DNA of 64,000 nt from Schlesneria paludicola DSM 18645 (GCA_945862235.1 CAMAYU010000004.1:1-64000); one strand, 5' to 3'. Counted from the first letter of the stretch, positions 48,658 through 58,087 are shown. Notes: generated by a model from the letters alone, not told the origin. Program-made: numbers and translations.

Positions 48658-49605
48658 TCAATCGACCACTTTCATCCTCTGTCCCAACTCCCTCAGCACT
48701 TCGATATCACTGTTCGGTCGAGTCGCCGCGCGGGGATGAGTGTGATCGCAACCGATCCAGTCGCGCAGCTTGAGGAACTGCGCACACGAATGCTTGTACG
48801 CGGATGAGGGGCTGCGAAACGCGAAGTAGCCCAAGTACTGAAGCTGATCGTTCAACTCGTAGAAGCGAGGATCGCCCGTCTCCCAATACGTGTCTCGCAC
48901 GGCGAACAGGTCCGGTGCGAAGCTGCTCAGCCCCAACAAGTAATCGCTGCCGTACATGATCATGTCGATCGCGAAGTCGTTCCCGGTGTAGACCGCAAAG
49001 TCGGGCCGCTTCGCATCACGGAGCTTCAGACGCTCCCATTCGGGTTCGCGATGAAAGGACGAATGCTTCGCCCCGACACACTGCGGCACGGCCATCATCC
49101 CAGCATACGTTTCGAGGTCGTAGACCGCTCCAAACGGCGCGAGGTCCGTTGTCAGCTCGAACCCAATGAACTTGTCGCTCACGCTGCCGAGCCGCTCGTA
49201 ACTGCGGGCGATCTCGGGGCCGGACTGCCTCGTCAGACCAAACGATTGAAAGATCGCGGGCGTCCCACCGAACGACTGAATCGCCTCCATCCGCTCGGCA
49301 TACGCCTCGAACGCAAACGCATCGCCTGCGCTGTCCGCAACAAACGCCCCCGCGACGAACGCACCGCCACTCAGCACAGACCGAGTCCGCCGCAACACTT
49401 CGTTCTGAATCGCGTGATCGATGAGATTCACATACCCCGTGTCCATGTTCACCGCCGGAGTCAGCCCCGCCCCGGCCGTCCGCGCGACATGCTCTTCAAA
49501 CGCGGACCAATCCACCGCGCCGCTCTCCAAAAACGGCAGCAACACGGCCGAGATCCCCGTCACTTTGCGACGCGGCTTCAGCATGGTCAGGGGATCGAGT
49601 GACAT
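48658..49605 (-). CDS. DapA/NAL family aldolase-like protein
   Basis: This protein of 315 residues is of the dihydrodipicolinate synthase/N-acetylneuraminate lyase (class I aldolase TIM barrel) family. ISAVLLPFLESGAVDWSAFE matches strand 1, and the Schiff-base Lys candidate is in CVGAKHSSF. The typical GTTGE loop is replaced by NMDTGYVNL, so substrate use is probably not that of DapA. GSDYLLGLSSFAPDLF aligns with the later part. I take the ATG at 49605, with AGGTG upstream, instead of the track's 49632. Confidence 0.8.
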   Translation of the reverse strand: MSLDPLTMLKPRRKVTGISAVLLPFLESGAVDWSAFEEHVARTAGAGLTPAVNMDTGYVNLIDHAIQNEVLRRTRSVLSGGAFVAGAFVADSAGDAFAFEAYAERMEAIQSFGGTPAIFQSFGLTRQSGPEIARSYERLGSVSDKFIGFELTTDLAPFGAVYDLETYAGMMAVPQCVGAKHSSFHREPEWERLKLRDAKRPDFAVYTGNDFAIDMIMYGSDYLLGLSSFAPDLFAVRDTYWETGDPRFYELNDQLQYLGYFAFRSPSSAYKHSCAQFLKLRDWIGCDHTHPRAATRPNSDIEVLRELGQRMKVVD

Positions 49606-49692
49606 CGCGGCACCTATCGAGTGAGGCTGCAATAGACTTCATCGAGTGCGAAACTTGACTCATTGAGTCGAGCATTCGTTTTTTCTTTCAAT

Positions 49693-49801
49693 GTAGCCTT
49701 CATCGCTCCGCGTGAAGACAGCCGTGCGCAAGTTCAACGCGGATTGTTCCATCGACCTCTCCACTGACTCGGCTATCTTCACGCGGAGCGATGAAGGCTA
49801 C
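49693..49801. repeat. Foldback repeat J, 32-bp arms
   Basis: GTAGCCTTCATCGCTCCGCG (start of a 32-bp arm) pairs with the arm ending GGAGCGATGAAGGCTAC, 31 of 32 positions. It lies between the DapA-family gene and the PIN toxin gene. Confidence 0.92.
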
Positions 49802-49833
49802 TTTGATCTGAGACGAAGCCCGCGCTGGAATCT

Positions 49834-50232
49834 TCATTGAGGGACAACCTCGACGGTTCCGAACTGCCGAAAATGATCGTCGAACGCGAATGCCGTTCGG
49901 ATCGCGAGCATGTCCAACACGATTTTGCTCGTGCAATCGGTAAAGGACCAGCCCGACACATGAGTTCGCTGGAAGAGATCCCACGCACGACGGAAGTCGT
50001 CCTGTGAGACGTGGTGATTCCGAATCAACCCGCTTTCGAGCAGCAGCCGTCCGACCTCAATGGCGCGCCGGGATTCGCGACGCATGCAGAGTAATGTCAG
50101 CGTCTCATCGACGACGTAGTCCGTCGTCACCAATGATTGTCTGTTGCTGCGCAGCCACTCGACCGCACGCCGGTGGTTCGGGTCCGAGGGAACGTGCAGC
50201 GCGAACCAAGCCCCGGTATCCACGAAGACCAT
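49834..50232 (-). CDS. PIN domain ribonuclease toxin (VapC-type)
   Basis: This PIN domain protein of about 132 residues is likely to cleave RNA with Mg2+/Mn2+. The acidic active site is visible: D in MVFVDTGAWFAL, E in YVVDETLTLL, D in SFTDCTSKIV and D in FAFDDHFRQF. The start is the ATG at 50232, overlapping the antitoxin stop (TGATGG); the track start lies well upstream in the antitoxin. It forms a type II TA pair with the next gene upstream. Confidence 0.9.
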   Translation of the reverse strand: MVFVDTGAWFALHVPSDPNHRRAVEWLRSNRQSLVTTDYVVDETLTLLCMRRESRRAIEVGRLLLESGLIRNHHVSQDDFRRAWDLFQRTHVSGWSFTDCTSKIVLDMLAIRTAFAFDDHFRQFGTVEVVPQ

Positions 50233-50468
50233 CACGGAACCCCATACAAAAGAGTGTCGTGATCGCAACCGGAGAATCCATCGACCACACTCGCCAACGG
50301 CAAATTGGCGATCCGCAATGTTTCCGTGAGCAACTTGGAACAATGTTCTGGCAACGGGACTTCTGCGTCATCCCGCACAGGGATCAACTCGACGACCGTG
50401 TTCTCGGCCAGTTCCCACTCACCGTCGGGCACCACGACACCGTTCTGAACATGACCTTGCAGACGCAT
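50232..50468 (-). CDS. Antitoxin of the PIN pair (AF2212/DUF104-like)
   Basis: This 78-residue protein opens MRLQGHVQNGVVVPDGEWEL followed by ENTVVELIPV, the small beta-barrel pattern of DUF104/AF2212-like antitoxins often found with VapC toxins. A short helical tail (KLLTETLRIANL) would bind the toxin. GAGGAG lies 8 nt before the ATG. It is coupled to the PIN gene by the stop/start overlap. Confidence 0.78.
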   Translation of the reverse strand: MRLQGHVQNGVVVPDGEWELAENTVVELIPVRDDAEVPLPEHCSKLLTETLRIANLPLASVVDGFSGCDHDTLLYGVP

Positions 50469-50756
50469 GAAACCGGCTCCTCATTGAGGGCGGGATGGTA
50501 CACGCACCTCCGCTCGCAAACCATCGGGCACGACGCGGTGACGATCGAAAGCCCCACCCGCTGGGTTAAACGCAAACTGTTGTTCTGAACCCACAACCTT
50601 GCTCAGGAACCCGTCCACCTCTGATCAACGTTGCGGTCTCGGCGGAAACCACAGCGACAATCGCCCTCCATAAGGACAGGATGGAAAGGCCCGGATATTC
50701 GCCGACGGTTGCGATCCCGTTGTCCGTGGCAGTGTTCGCGGCCCGGTTCGCGTGTC
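50469..50756. other. Short intergenic region
   Basis: I see no gene or repeat here. It should hold the promoter of the PIN TA pair and the 3' end of the permease transcript. Confidence 0.4.
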
Positions 50757-51398
50757 CTACCGACCGGCATTTGGCGGAATCATCAGACTCAATCGCCCCG
50801 TATGTTTCTGAAGCTGGATCGAACTGCTCATTGAGTAATCGGGGGTGTACACGATCATGTCCGGAAAGTCCGCCTCGTCTGGTATGGCCGACTTGCCTGA
50901 ATGAACCGACATGGCGGCGTCGCGGGGCAGCGTCGATCCGGCAGAGCGAATGATGGTGATCGGTTCAAAAGGCTTGGAGCCGTCTTTGATTATGTTCGAC
51001 TTGGCCCACAGTCGTGAGTACACGAACACCCCCCCCGTCCACGGATCGTTCAGCGCCATGATGGGCAGGACTCGCGCCGGTTCCTGCTGGCCGTTGATGA
51101 TGCAGTAGGCAGCGAGGTCTTCCAGCGAATCCGGCAGTTCACCGTTGTGTTCCTTCTTCCACAACACCATCGCGAGAGCCAGCAGCGTCTGGCGGTTGAC
51201 GACTTCAACGACCATGACAATGTCGGTGAGGCCATCACCAAAGCGGGAGGAATACTCCGAGTGAAAGACCGCGTGACGCCACTCACTTCCCGGTTCGCCG
51301 CCCCGCGCGAGTCGTTCCCTCTGGCTGACAAACTGTTGATAGGCATTGAAGCCCGGAATCCGCATCGTTCCTTCCAGTGAGCCATACAGATGCCAGCG
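50757..51398 (-). pseudogene. C-terminal part of the ABC permease gene, cut off by an in-frame TGA
   Basis: The track shows a separate 202-residue ORF from 51365, but its frame is the same as that of the upstream permease and stays open back to the permease TGA at 51399-51401. The codons after the TGA read RWHLYGSLEGTMRIPGFNAY. The content, LALAMVLWKKEHNGELPDSL followed by LNDPWTGG, resembles a C-terminal module found in long planctomycete ABC-2 permeases. There is no good ribosome site for the ATG at 51365. I infer a single gene broken by a nonsense mutation, or stop readthrough. Confidence 0.65.
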
Positions 51399-53906
51399 TC
51401 AGTAAAGAACTTGCTCATTCATCCGAACTCTGCGGGCGAACTCGTGCGGGATCAACATGACCGCCACGTTCTTCGCGAAGCGCAACGAAGTCGGGTCATC
51501 GGGATTGTCCAATTCCTGACGGATCCATTTCTCGCTCCCCAAACCCAACATGAAATCGGCCGCGCTCGCCTCGCGTAGTGATGGGTATCGAGACAACTCG
51601 TCGCGCGTCTGGCTGATCGCTGAGAGGAGCATCTCCCGCGACACATCGCTGCGTCCCGACCACTCGACGAGCGATTGCAAATACTCGGCTTGGAACTCTC
51701 GCCCACGGACCCAATTCCAGACTTCGGCTTGACTCGCGAAACACCGCGTCAGCCGAAGACCGGCCATGTGGTAACGCAACATTTCTTCAGCACCACGCTG
51801 CCACTTACCGAGCTGAATGGCATCGAGCAGCAGTTGCGGATTCGGAGTCGCATCCTCATAGGGCATCGCGGTCCGCTGAGTCCGATACGTCGCGGGCAGT
51901 TCAACGGAGAGCACTCCCACGATCGTCGCCAACGCCCGCTCGTTGACCGACCAGAACCGCTCGCTCACCGCCCGTTCAATCTCATCAGGTTTTTCGTCCT
52001 TGGCCAACTTGGCCGCGAACTCGGGAGACGACCGTATTTGCGAGACCAACTGATAGCTGCGGTTCACGCTGACGAGGCGATCTCGTACCGCGAGGCTCTC
52101 TGCCGATGTGGGTTGCGTAACCGCGTTGACCGCCGCTCGAATCGGTCTCAGATCGTGTGAGATGTCCGAACCCACGATCGACTCACGCCGTTCGGTCTCG
52201 CGCGGGTACAGCAGAGCCATCAACGTCGGCGATGACGGGCCGAGTCCCGGAATCTCCAGCCACCGGTACAGGGCCACCCCGAACAACAACAGCAGCGGTG
52301 GCAGAGCCAGCCCCACCGCGAGTCGCTTCAGCACCGACCCGTCTCGGCGCTCGAGCAGCCAATGTCGCGAGTACCAGCCAGTGAGACACAAAAACCAAAC
52401 GGCGATGCCCCCCACCGCCCACCAGCGCGGCAGCGAAACATTGACCACAAGCACCTGCCACCAAATGAGCAGAATGGTCGCCATCAAGCCCGCCCCCACG
52501 GCGAGGATCATCCGCCGAAACAACATCGCGGCGGCTTGTCCCACCGCGTAGCTCATCAGTACGAACCACAACACGTCGAAGAAATGTTCGCGTTGAAATC
52601 GCGTGATCGCAACCAGTGGGTGTCTCATCTCATCAGTGTTGTGTTGATTCTCAAATCGTGAACCGCTCCACGGAATGAAGGCCCATTCCGCGAGACACGC
52701 CACGGCCCAGCAGACGGCGGGAATCCAGCAGGCCCTCGGCAACCAGACGACCTGCTTGGCCAGCCAGATCATCGTGGGAGAGGTGCCGCGATTGGCGAGG
52801 AACCGTAACTGTTGGCCTCCCGCATCGAAGCGAAAACCAAGGACTCCCATCACCAGCGGCAGGGCGACAATCAACGGAATCACTGCAAACGTGATTGCTC
52901 CATCACCATCCGCGAGGCTGTACAGCGCCAGCAAGAGACTCGTCGCACAGACGATCACCAGCAGCCCGGTATGCAACGACTCGCGGTGCCGTTCTTGCCA
53001 AACCAATCGCTGCCAAGTCCGCCAGCCCGAGTGCTCACTCTCAATAGCAACCGGCACGCGCGAGGATCGTCCTCGCTTCCAAGGCAGCATCGCCGTCAAC
53101 CGGTCGTTGAGTTCTTCCAGCCACGAGGCATCAAAGTACTGCCCGCGACACCACCTCAACCCGAGGCAGATATTCAAAGCTGCGGTCCCCAGAAAGCAAA
53201 CGGCAACAAAGCCGGGAAAGAGCGATTGAAGATAGATTTCTACGTGAGGCATCCTTCCGTACCGAAGCCAGCTCAAATAAATCACCGTCACCATTGGCAC
53301 GAGATAGATCGCCATCCACCACACCAGCGCCGTGGGCACGGCGGTCACCACGCGGCGACTCGTCAAGGAACCGAGCGTGCCCCACAACAGAAATCCCGCC
53401 CCGACCAGCGAAAGAACTCCGAGCATTCCCACTGCGGCCCAAACCAACGACGCGCCGGTGTTCATAGAACTCTTGAATTCAAACCCCGAGCCGACCGACA
53501 GCACCGCCGCCCACAGCCACATCACCAGCAGCAGCGACACCGCTCCGGCAATCGCGCAGCCAGACTTCGCCAGCAGCGTCGGCCACGGCGGCGCAGCGAG
53601 ATTCAGCAGCCAGTCACTCGTCCGCTCTTCCCGCTCCAAAGCAAACAACATCGCAGTGGACGCGATCAGGAAGAAGGGGACCAAGTACAACGGGATGATG
53701 TAGAGGAAGAGGATCGCCACTGAGGGCGGCATCTCCGGAAACGGAGTCACGCTCATCACGATGCGCGCGATCAACTGCAAGCAGATTCCTGAGACCAACA
53801 CGCCGACCCACAGCGTTCTCTGCTGGCGGTACTCCTTCCAGAACATCCGACCGAACGGACGAACATCGAACGACGATTGAGAGCCGGTGGCGGGAACGGT
53901 GGTCAT
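51399..53906 (-). CDS. Large ABC-2 permease, stopped by an in-frame TGA
   Basis: This 835-residue membrane protein has about 12 TM helices in two sets and a soluble C-terminal part. RPFGRMFWKEYRQQRTLWVG at the N-terminus is the pre-TM1 amphipathic segment seen in ABC-2 permeases. It follows the GntR regulator and ATPase genes, 215 bp after the ATPase, and is the membrane half of that exporter. The frame continues past the TGA for another 213 codons (50757-51398). GAGGTG lies 5 nt before the ATG. Cargo is unknown. Confidence 0.82.
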   Translation of the reverse strand: MTTVPATGSQSSFDVRPFGRMFWKEYRQQRTLWVGVLVSGICLQLIARIVMSVTPFPEMPPSVAILFLYIIPLYLVPFFLIASTAMLFALEREERTSDWLLNLAAPPWPTLLAKSGCAIAGAVSLLLVMWLWAAVLSVGSGFEFKSSMNTGASLVWAAVGMLGVLSLVGAGFLLWGTLGSLTSRRVVTAVPTALVWWMAIYLVPMVTVIYLSWLRYGRMPHVEIYLQSLFPGFVAVCFLGTAALNICLGLRWCRGQYFDASWLEELNDRLTAMLPWKRGRSSRVPVAIESEHSGWRTWQRLVWQERHRESLHTGLLVIVCATSLLLALYSLADGDGAITFAVIPLIVALPLVMGVLGFRFDAGGQQLRFLANRGTSPTMIWLAKQVVWLPRACWIPAVCWAVACLAEWAFIPWSGSRFENQHNTDEMRHPLVAITRFQREHFFDVLWFVLMSYAVGQAAAMLFRRMILAVGAGLMATILLIWWQVLVVNVSLPRWWAVGGIAVWFLCLTGWYSRHWLLERRDGSVLKRLAVGLALPPLLLLFGVALYRWLEIPGLGPSSPTLMALLYPRETERRESIVGSDISHDLRPIRAAVNAVTQPTSAESLAVRDRLVSVNRSYQLVSQIRSSPEFAAKLAKDEKPDEIERAVSERFWSVNERALATIVGVLSVELPATYRTQRTAMPYEDATPNPQLLLDAIQLGKWQRGAEEMLRYHMAGLRLTRCFASQAEVWNWVRGREFQAEYLQSLVEWSGRSDVSREMLLSAISQTRDELSRYPSLREASAADFMLGLGSEKWIRQELDNPDDPTSLRFAKNVAVMLIPHEFARRVRMNEQVLY

Positions 53907-53984
53907 CGGACACCTCGCTTTGCTGACGAATGGGGGGCATTCTGGTGGCGTGCATCGTCACTCGCGCGACATGCCCGCCTTGTC

Positions 53985-54096
53985 TTGGGCGTCAGCCCTC
54001 TTCCATGCCTTCCGAGCGGGGCGGCGTTAGCCCCTCGGTTCTTAGAAAACGGGCTGACGCCCAAGAACCGGGGGGCTGACGCCGCCCCGCTCGGAT
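53985..54096. repeat. Foldback repeat K, nested hairpins
   Basis: TCCGAGCGGGGCGGCGTTAG pairs with CTGACGCCGCCCCGCTCGGA, and TTGGGCGTCAGCCC pairs with GGGCTGACGCCCAA. It lies in the 215-bp gap between the ATPase and permease genes of one operon. Confidence 0.85.
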
Positions 54097-54121
54097 GGCC
54101 GTTCACGGAGCTAACGCTCCT

Positions 54122-55078
54122 TCACTTTTTCGCGGTCGCCAGCGCATCGACGCGAGGAGTCAAACCGATCGTTGTCGGATCAAACCCATCCGCCTTCGTG
54201 ATCATGCACGCCACAAAAATCTCTTCGAGCGACAGTCGCTTCTCTTCGACATGCAGATGATTCGGATCGGAGTTCAGCGCGAGTCGGCCCGCATCGTTGA
54301 GGTCTCGCACCATGAGTCGCCAGACGCGGTCATGCCGTTGTGCGCGGAGCAGCAGCGCGGGCGAAGCGACTTCTGGTGGAGCGGTCTCGATGTCGGCCAG
54401 CGTCACGATCACTTCGCTCACGCGGTCTTTGAGGACATCGAGCGGCTCGCACAGGATCAACTTACCGCCACGCAGCACGGCGACGATGTCAGCGACCCGC
54501 TCGACCTCGGCGATCTGATGGCTGGAGAGGAGGACTGTGCGGCCTTCCGACGCGATCTCGATCATGCTTTCGAGGAACTCGCGCCGCACCAGCGGGTCGA
54601 GGCCCGACGTCGGCTCATCCAGCACGAGCAGGTCCGGTTCGTGAGCCATCGCCAGCGACAACGACACCTTTCCCTGCATCCCTTTCGACAGCGATTTGAT
54701 CGGCTTGTCGTCCAACCCAAACCGCTGCACGAGGTCTTCGTACCGCTGCTGAAACCCGAGCGGATAGAACCCCGCCGCGAACCAGCCGATCTCGCGCACG
54801 GTCATCCATTCGTAGAGGGCGGGCCGGTCGGGCATGTAGCCCACGCGACGCCGAATCTCGGCCCCGTGCGTCTGGCTATCGAGGCCCATCACGCGCGAAG
54901 CCCCGCCGTCGGGAGCGAGCAGCCCCAACAAAATCTTGATCGCGGTCGTCTTCCCCGCACCGTTCTCACCGAGCAGCGCGATCACCTGCCCCCGCTCGCC
55001 CCGCATCGACACGCCATCGAGGGCCATGTGGTCTTTGAATCGCTTCGAGACGATCTGATATTCAAACACGGCAGTCAT
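54122..55078 (-). CDS. ABC transporter ATP-binding protein (YtrB-like)
   Basis: This 318-residue ATPase has Walker A GENGAGKTTAIKIL, signature LSKGMQGKVSLSLAMA, Walker B LLVLDEPTSGLDPLV and the switch His in LSSHQIAEVERV. A C-terminal domain of about 100 residues follows. With a GntR regulator upstream and a large permease downstream it forms a ytrAB-like operon, typical of antibiotic- or stress-responsive exporters. AGAGGA lies before the ATG. Confidence 0.92.
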   Translation of the reverse strand: MTAVFEYQIVSKRFKDHMALDGVSMRGERGQVIALLGENGAGKTTAIKILLGLLAPDGGASRVMGLDSQTHGAEIRRRVGYMPDRPALYEWMTVREIGWFAAGFYPLGFQQRYEDLVQRFGLDDKPIKSLSKGMQGKVSLSLAMAHEPDLLVLDEPTSGLDPLVRREFLESMIEIASEGRTVLLSSHQIAEVERVADIVAVLRGGKLILCEPLDVLKDRVSEVIVTLADIETAPPEVASPALLLRAQRHDRVWRLMVRDLNDAGRLALNSDPNHLHVEEKRLSLEEIFVACMITKADGFDPTTIGLTPRVDALATAKK

Positions 55079-55106
55079 GATTGGTTCCTCTTGTTTCTTA
55101 GCCTTG

Positions 55107-55150
55107 TCCCCTCGCCCCGGCCTTGCGGGGAGAGGGCTAGGGTGAGGGGT
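55107..55150. repeat. Foldback repeat B, copy 5
   Basis: GTCCCCTCGCCCCGGCCTTG then CGGGGAGAGGGCTAGGGTGA. In the gap between the GntR and ATPase genes. Confidence 0.88.
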
Positions 55151-55233
55151 CTTGTCTTGTCGCTTCGACTGATCTCCAAGTCACACTCTCAAAACCGAAC
55201 TTGGTGAGCCGACACTACGATCGCCGTGCTCCA

Positions 55234-55650
55234 TCATCCTTCCGGAATGCTCCGTTTCTGAACCGCCTTCGTCTTCAACGATCCCTCCCAAACTTCGTCC
55301 ACCAGTTTGAAGAACTCTTCTTCGGTGAGACCGCTTTGTTGGGCCTCCATCACGACCCCCTGCATCCGTTCGGCGAGGAGCTTTTGCCGGGCCTTGCGGC
55401 AGCGTTCGGCGGCGGCTTTGGCGACGCGCAGACCCTCGCCGCGCAGCGCCTCCAGCACGCCGTCGTTTTGGAGATCGCGGTACGCCTTGGCAACGGTGTT
55501 CGGGTTCACCGCCAGCATCACCGCCAGCTCGCGCACAGACGGCACGAGGTCTCCGGGACGCAGCGCCTCTTTGGCGACGGCGTATTTCACCTGCCGCCCA
55601 ATCTGGTCGTAAATCGCCACGCCGTTGTCGGGGTCAATGCGGAAGAACAT
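55234..55650 (-). CDS. GntR family regulator (YtrA subfamily)
   Basis: This 138-residue regulator has an N-terminal winged helix (IYDQIGRQVKYAVAKEALRP, VPSVRELAVMLAVNPNTVAK) and a short C-terminal helical tail, as in YtrA-type GntR proteins that control ABC exporters. The start is the ATG at 55650, with AGGAG 8 nt upstream. It is the first gene of the ABC operon and probably represses it. A perfect inverted repeat just upstream is the likely operator. Confidence 0.92.
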   Translation of the reverse strand: MFFRIDPDNGVAIYDQIGRQVKYAVAKEALRPGDLVPSVRELAVMLAVNPNTVAKAYRDLQNDGVLEALRGEGLRVAKAAAERCRKARQKLLAERMQGVVMEAQQSGLTEEEFFKLVDEVWEGSLKTKAVQKRSIPEG

Positions 55651-55661
55651 GAATCGCACTC

Positions 55662-55683
55662 CTGTACTAGACAGGTAGTACAG
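55662..55683. promoter_or_regulatory. Candidate GntR operator
   Basis: CTGTACTA and TAGTACAG form perfect 8-bp arms around a 6-nt centre. The site starts 12 nt upstream of the regulator's start codon and overlaps its Shine-Dalgarno region. The spacing and location fit autoregulation by a dimeric YtrA-type repressor. Confidence 0.75.
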
Positions 55684-55917
55684 TAGGCTCGTGCAGGGCG
55701 TCCGTCAAGAGGCCGTCGACAAAAGTGCGCCGAAGCCAAGCTCGCGACCAGCCGCTCGTGCTACTCGCTCACGAAATGCGGTTGGGCGGCGCGAAACTTG
55801 GCCGGGCCAATCTCGGCCTCATCTTTCTGTGATAGAAACGAACCACGATGTTCGGTTGCGTCAAAACCGCGTTCGTTCATCGCGGGGAGATTGCCATTGG
55901 TGGCAGGCATCCCACCG

Positions 55918-58044
55918 TCAGCTTCCGACTTGCAGCCACCACTTGAGGAACAGGCCGCACGACCAGAAGTAAGTTGAGAACGAAACGGCCGCGCAGAGAA
56001 GGTCCGTCACCAACGCGAACCGATGGCGCGCGAGTAGCCCTCGCGCACAGAGGGCCGCCACGGGGAAGGCGGGGAGAAAGCCGGCAAGAAAGCCCCACTC
56101 GATCGACAGCCCGAGTCTTCGGCACAGATGAAAGTAGAGGCCGCTCGTGGCGAGCAGACTCAGTCCCGCGAGCCTCGATCCCCAGCGTGCCCTGCGCCGC
56201 GCGGGTTGAGGCTGGGACTCGGCCCACGTCACCGCGAGCAGCGTCAGTTGCAAAGCGGCCCACAACACGAGCGGCCACAGAAAGACATAATCATCGCGCT
56301 GCTGTGCCCCCGGACGCTGATTGAGCAACGGGCTGCCGATGGCTCCGATGAGAATCGCCACCGCCCAGAAGACGAAGCGCGGCACCGTAGTCCGGCCCCC
56401 TTGGTCCGGACGAGTCACCAACGGATTGCCATCGTTGGATTGCCCCATTTCGCTCGGCCGGACCAAGGGGTCCAGCCTACGAACGCGCAGACCCCAGCTC
56501 AAACACTGGACCACCATCGCGCAGATCGTCGCCAACAACAATCCCGCCAGACTCCATAGCCACCACGCGTGCAGCTCGGTCCATTCGGGAACCGTCGCCG
56601 GGAACTCGCGCTCTCCGCCGAGCAGCGGTGTTGGATCGAACGAGCGGACGTGAGGGATGTCCGTCACCAACGTGGTCTCAATCTTCGGCGCGAGCGGTTC
56701 AGTACCGAGATACAGGCACGCGGCGCGAGTCGGTGTCCGCAGGAACAGCCTGCCGTGACAGAACGCTGCCGCCGACCAACTGAGTTCATCTTGAAAGACC
56801 GTCACGCGTGCCAGCTCTTCGTACTGCTGCGAGTTGACGCGAGCGAGGATCACTTCGCCCTTGTCGTTGAACAGGATCAGTTTGCCGTCGGCGACGATGA
56901 CACTCGCGTGACCGACCCGGTCGGTGGACCACGCAATCTGACCGGTCTCGAAGTTCAGGCACCGAAACTCACCGCGCGACGGCCGGTTGAGTCGCGACTG
57001 TGCGTCCTTCAGATCGAACCCGTATACGAATCCCTCAACGAGCACACTCGACGCGACATCGTTCGAGAACTTGGGCGTCTCCCACACGGTGCTCGGCTTC
57101 AGCGCCGCACCCTCTTCTTCCACGAGCCGATAGCACTTCGCCCCGCTACGAAACGGCCCGGCCGTCATCAACAGCGGTTCGCGATACAGCGGAGCCGCCG
57201 AGTGTTCGTCGTAGCTGTGCGAGAACTCGTCCTCCCACAAGAGGCGTCCGCTCGCGAGGTCGATCAGGGCGAGCGAGTTCTCCAAGAAGGCCACAACACG
57301 CGGTCGCCCGTTCAGCGTGATCGGCAGTGGCGACGCATAGCTGGCGGGCATCGTCCCCGACTTCCAGACGAGCGTCCCATCCTTCGCATCGAGCGCGACG
57401 ACGCTCGCATCGAGTCCCCCGACAGGGACGATCACCTTGCCATCGACGACCAGTGGCGAGGCCGCACAGCCAAAATCGGTCCCGCGTCCGTGAAATGTTC
57501 TTTTAGGATTCGACTCCCAAACGGCGCGGCCGGTCGTCGCATCAAGGCACCCAATCGTCCCCTCGGGTGCCGCATAGTAGATGCGGCCGTCATGCCACGT
57601 CGGTGTCGCACGCGGTCCCGGATAAAGGCCGCCGCCGTCGTAAGGCCAGCCATATTTTTGCGACCAGATCGTCTCACCGGTCGCCGCGTCGAGGCACACC
57701 ACCGCCTGCTCGTACAGCGTTTGAGTCTGTGTCCAAACGCGATCCCCAACCGCGATGAAGCTCGAATATCCCTTGCCAATCTCCTTGGTCCACAACACTG
57801 GCGGACCGGAGTCAGGCCAAGACTCGGCCAACCCCGCCTCAACCGAGATCGCATCGTGTGTCGCCCCGCGCCACTGCGGCCAGCTTGCTGCGATCGTGTT
57901 GACTGGCTCATCACTCGCTGCCGGTTGGGGATCACACAACATCGCGACGACGACGAGCAAGCCACAACAGACCACCAACGAACAGGCACCGATCCCTCGC
58001 ACCTTTCGCCGACAACCTCTCACCACGCGCGATCGAATGAGCAT
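55918..58044 (-). CDS. PQQ-like beta-propeller membrane protein
   Basis: This 708-residue protein has a signal or anchor (SLVVCCGLLVVVAMLC), then an outer-facing beta-propeller of PQQ-like (PF13360-type) repeats at about 50-470. The typical blade motif recurs: CLDAATGETIWSQ, CLDATTGRAVWES, ALDAKDGTLVWKS, LIDLASGRLLWED and CLNFETGQIAWST. There are no quinoprotein dehydrogenase catalytic residues that I can identify. The C-terminal 200 residues hold about six TM helices. Residues 522-553 between the first two of these come from a foldback repeat. A structural or assembly role is likely, not a dehydrogenase. Confidence 0.85.
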   Translation of the reverse strand: MLIRSRVVRGCRRKVRGIGACSLVVCCGLLVVVAMLCDPQPAASDEPVNTIAASWPQWRGATHDAISVEAGLAESWPDSGPPVLWTKEIGKGYSSFIAVGDRVWTQTQTLYEQAVVCLDAATGETIWSQKYGWPYDGGGLYPGPRATPTWHDGRIYYAAPEGTIGCLDATTGRAVWESNPKRTFHGRGTDFGCAASPLVVDGKVIVPVGGLDASVVALDAKDGTLVWKSGTMPASYASPLPITLNGRPRVVAFLENSLALIDLASGRLLWEDEFSHSYDEHSAAPLYREPLLMTAGPFRSGAKCYRLVEEEGAALKPSTVWETPKFSNDVASSVLVEGFVYGFDLKDAQSRLNRPSRGEFRCLNFETGQIAWSTDRVGHASVIVADGKLILFNDKGEVILARVNSQQYEELARVTVFQDELSWSAAAFCHGRLFLRTPTRAACLYLGTEPLAPKIETTLVTDIPHVRSFDPTPLLGGEREFPATVPEWTELHAWWLWSLAGLLLATICAMVVQCLSWGLRVRRLDPLVRPSEMGQSNDGNPLVTRPDQGGRTTVPRFVFWAVAILIGAIGSPLLNQRPGAQQRDDYVFLWPLVLWAALQLTLLAVTWAESQPQPARRRARWGSRLAGLSLLATSGLYFHLCRRLGLSIEWGFLAGFLPAFPVAALCARGLLARHRFALVTDLLCAAVSFSTYFWSCGLFLKWWLQVGS
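56387..56480. repeat. Foldback repeat L, inside PQQ-protein CDS
   Basis: GTAGTCCGGCCCCCTTGGTC (28-bp arm) pairs with CCGGACCAAGGGGTCCAGCC, with a smaller CCAACG/CGTTGG hairpin between. The 94 bp are read in frame in a loop between two TM helices. Confidence 0.88.
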
Positions 58045-58087
58045 GATTTGTCACCGTGGAGTTCGACACAGACTGCTGACACTCTGC

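Noticed and set aside
51399-51401. Selenocysteine or reassigned TGA in the ABC permease
   Set aside because: No SECIS-like hairpin was noticed just downstream, the residue is not in a redox context, and TGA is a normal stop for other genes here. Nonsense mutation is simpler.
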